DNA of 64,000 nt, taken from NCBI RefSeq assembly GCF_023073355.1, contig NZ_JADPJI010000008.1, positions 124,001-188,000 of the forward strand, given 5' to 3'. Shown here in pieces: positions 61,812 through 64,000 of the stretch. The translations under genes were made by a program, and so were the position numbers. The notes beneath the pieces are model-generated. The model searched no databases, had not been told where the DNA came from, and saw only the letters and a program-made list of their open reading frames with translations. Positions within the stretch are counted from its first letter, which is position 1; each line of letters opens with the position of its first letter. Source of the stretch: Bradyrhizobium sp. 199 (lineage in GTDB: Bacteria; Pseudomonadota; Alphaproteobacteria; Rhizobiales; Xanthobacteraceae).

Positions 61812-61902
61812 CTGTAGGGTGGGCAGTGGCGCTCTTGCACCCTGCCCACCAGAAGCATTGTCCAATGTCGCCGTGGGCACGCTGCGCTTTGCCCACGCTA
61901 CG
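61812..61902. repeat. Palindromic repeat, TGTAGGGTGGGCA...TTTGCCCACGCTACG family
   Basis: Degenerate copy of the 50714-50807 and 63900-63995 elements, with inverted ends and inner CTGCCCACC/CCGTGGGCACG arms. It lies between the SDR and the VOC gene, both on the plus strand. Confidence 0.8.
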
Positions 61903-61936
61903 CCTCCTCATTTTAAGCGCAGAAGGGAATGGGCGA

Positions 61937-62317
61937 ATGTTCTCGCACGTGATGATCGGCACCAACGATCTCGACAAGGCCAAATCATTCTACGACAACC
62001 TGCTGAGCACGCTCGAGGTGCGGCCGGCCAGGGTCGACGGCCACCGCATCTTCTACATCACCAAGACAGGCGTGTTCTCGGTATCGAAGCCGATCAACGG
62101 CGAGGCGGCAACCTGCGCGAATGGCGGCACCATCGGCTTTGCCGCCAACTCGCCGGAGCAGGTCGATGCCTGGCACGCGGCTGGTGTCGCGGCCGGCGCA
62201 AAATCGATCGAGGATCCACCCGGCGTGCGTCAGGGCCCGGGCGGAAAGCTGTACCTCGCCTATTTGCGCGACCTCGACGGCAACAAGATCTGCGCGATGC
62301 ATCGGATGCCGAGCTAG
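61937..62317 (+). CDS. VOC (glyoxalase/bleomycin-resistance) family protein
   Basis: 126 residues, one paired beta-alpha-beta-beta-beta unit. MFSHVMIGTNDLDKAKSFYD at the start and LYLAYLRDLDGNKICAMHR at the end contain the two usual metal-ligand positions (His near residue 4 and an Asp/Cys-region end). Common substrates are glutathione adducts or dioxygenase-type intermediates; none is indicated here. Confidence 0.87.
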   Translation: MFSHVMIGTNDLDKAKSFYDNLLSTLEVRPARVDGHRIFYITKTGVFSVSKPINGEAATCANGGTIGFAANSPEQVDAWHAAGVAAGAKSIEDPPGVRQGPGGKLYLAYLRDLDGNKICAMHRMPS

Positions 62318-62330
62318 CCACGTCACTGCT

Positions 62331-62437
62331 GTCGTGCCCCGGCTTGACGGGGGCATCCAGTACGCCGCGGCCGTGCGGCGCAATCACTGCCGTGTTTGGG
62401 ATGCTGGATCGCCCGATTAAATCGGGCGATGACAGCG
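62331..62437. repeat. Intergenic repeat, CGTGCCCCGGCTTGACGGGG...GGGCGATGACAG family
   Basis: GTCGTGCCCCGGCTTGACGG at the left and ATGCTGGATCGCCCGATTAAATCGGGCGATGACAG at the right, with the inner palindrome CGCCCGATTAAATCGGGCG. A type I recognise from Bradyrhizobium intergenic regions, distinct from the other families here. The remaining bases up to the dehydrogenase start (62438-62610) hold no gene. Confidence 0.65.
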
Positions 62438-62610
62438 GAGAACATGGCATGGGCGCGCTCAATCCTCACCCCATTCAAACAACATTTCAAACGCGCCCGC
62501 GATATTCCATCGCATGGCATGGCTCCGTTTGTGAAAATGCGCGCTCGCACTTTGGCCGCGCTGCGACTATTCTTGCGCCCAGAATGATCTCAAGCCTCCC
62601 GGGAGGAACA

Positions 62611-63888
<1,278 letters not shown>

Positions 63889-63899
63889 GGCACGAGATG

Positions 63900-63995
63900 C
63901 CGTAGGGTAGGCAAAGGCGCGCTCTTCGCGCGCCGTGCCCACCATTATACGTTCTCACAAAAGGCGGTGGGCACGCCTCGCTTTGCCCACCTACG
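63900..63995. repeat. Palindromic repeat, CGTAGGGTAGGCAAAGGCG...TTTGCCCACCTACG family
   Basis: CGTAGGGTAGGCAAAGGCGC and CTTTGCCCACCTACG as inverted ends, with GTGCCCACC/GGTGGGCAC inside. Third copy of this family and the most hairpin-like. It follows the last acyl-CoA dehydrogenase. Confidence 0.85.
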
Positions 63996-64000
63996 AAGTT

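Noticed and set aside
61291..62610. A plus-strand extension of the last acyl-CoA dehydrogenase through the VOC gene
   Set aside because: The extra 440 residues are frame-shifted shadows of the SDR and VOC genes; the ribosome site GGGAGG places the start at 62611.

Overview
The window is high-GC chromosomal DNA from an alphaproteobacterium of the Bradyrhizobium/Rhodopseudomonas type. This rests on the gene families present (a HpnP-like hopanoid methylase, an HWE kinase with a single-domain response regulator, many CoA-thioester catabolic genes) and on several families of GC-rich palindromic intergenic repeats that I recognise from Bradyrhizobium genomes. There are about 44 intact protein genes, three gene remnants, no rRNA or tRNA, no CRISPR array and no recognisable insertion sequence or phage.

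Layout. 0.2-6.7 kb (minus strand): ethanolamine ammonia-lyase large subunit eutB, a cobalamin-binding radical SAM protein resembling HpnP, ethanolamine ammonia-lyase small subunit eutC, then an RND-superfamily exporter. HpnP and EutC overlap by ATGA. 6.9-8.6 kb: a chemoreceptor. 9.0-9.9 kb: a deletion scar joining the remains of a divergent MFS/LysR pair. 10-16 kb: a looser region with an RlpA-like protein, a small secreted protein, a long AI-2E-family permease with an extra C-terminal domain, and a histidine kinase/receiver pair. 16-20 kb: an acyl-CoA dehydrogenase remnant, a branched-chain-amino-acid-type binding protein, an alpha/beta hydrolase and an HD-domain protein. 19.8-26.5 kb: an operon of DUF2126-transglutaminase, circularly permuted ATP-grasp fused to alpha-E, and a second transglutaminase.

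26.6-37.4 kb is a homoprotocatechuate (3,4-dihydroxyphenylacetate) meta-cleavage locus. HpaR and an Ldh-HpaI-UxaA group run on the minus strand; HpaH-HpaF-HpaE-HpaD-HpaG and a TPP enzyme run on the plus strand. A perfect 16-bp palindrome lies in the divergent promoter. The six ring-cleavage-pathway enzymes together would convert homoprotocatechuate to pyruvate and succinic semialdehyde; the upstream hydroxylase HpaBC is absent from the window.

37.5-50.6 kb: two neighbouring 2-oxoglutarate/Fe(II) oxygenases (one AlkB-like), DUF2848 plus amidase, a DUF35/thiolase/SDR trio, an SMP-30-type lactonase, phosphoenolpyruvate carboxylase, a long repeat-filled gap, an SDR and a YccF protein. 50.8-63.9 kb is dense in acyl-CoA metabolism: two acyl-CoA ligases, three crotonases, two acyl-CoA dehydrogenases, a 2,4-dienoyl-CoA-reductase-like SDR, another SDR, an aminoglycoside-phosphotransferase-fold protein with its DUF6285 partner, and a VOC protein. 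Palindromic repeats separate many of these units. The acyl-CoA genes read as peripheral beta-oxidation modules for unusual carboxylic acids; their substrates cannot be read from sequence.
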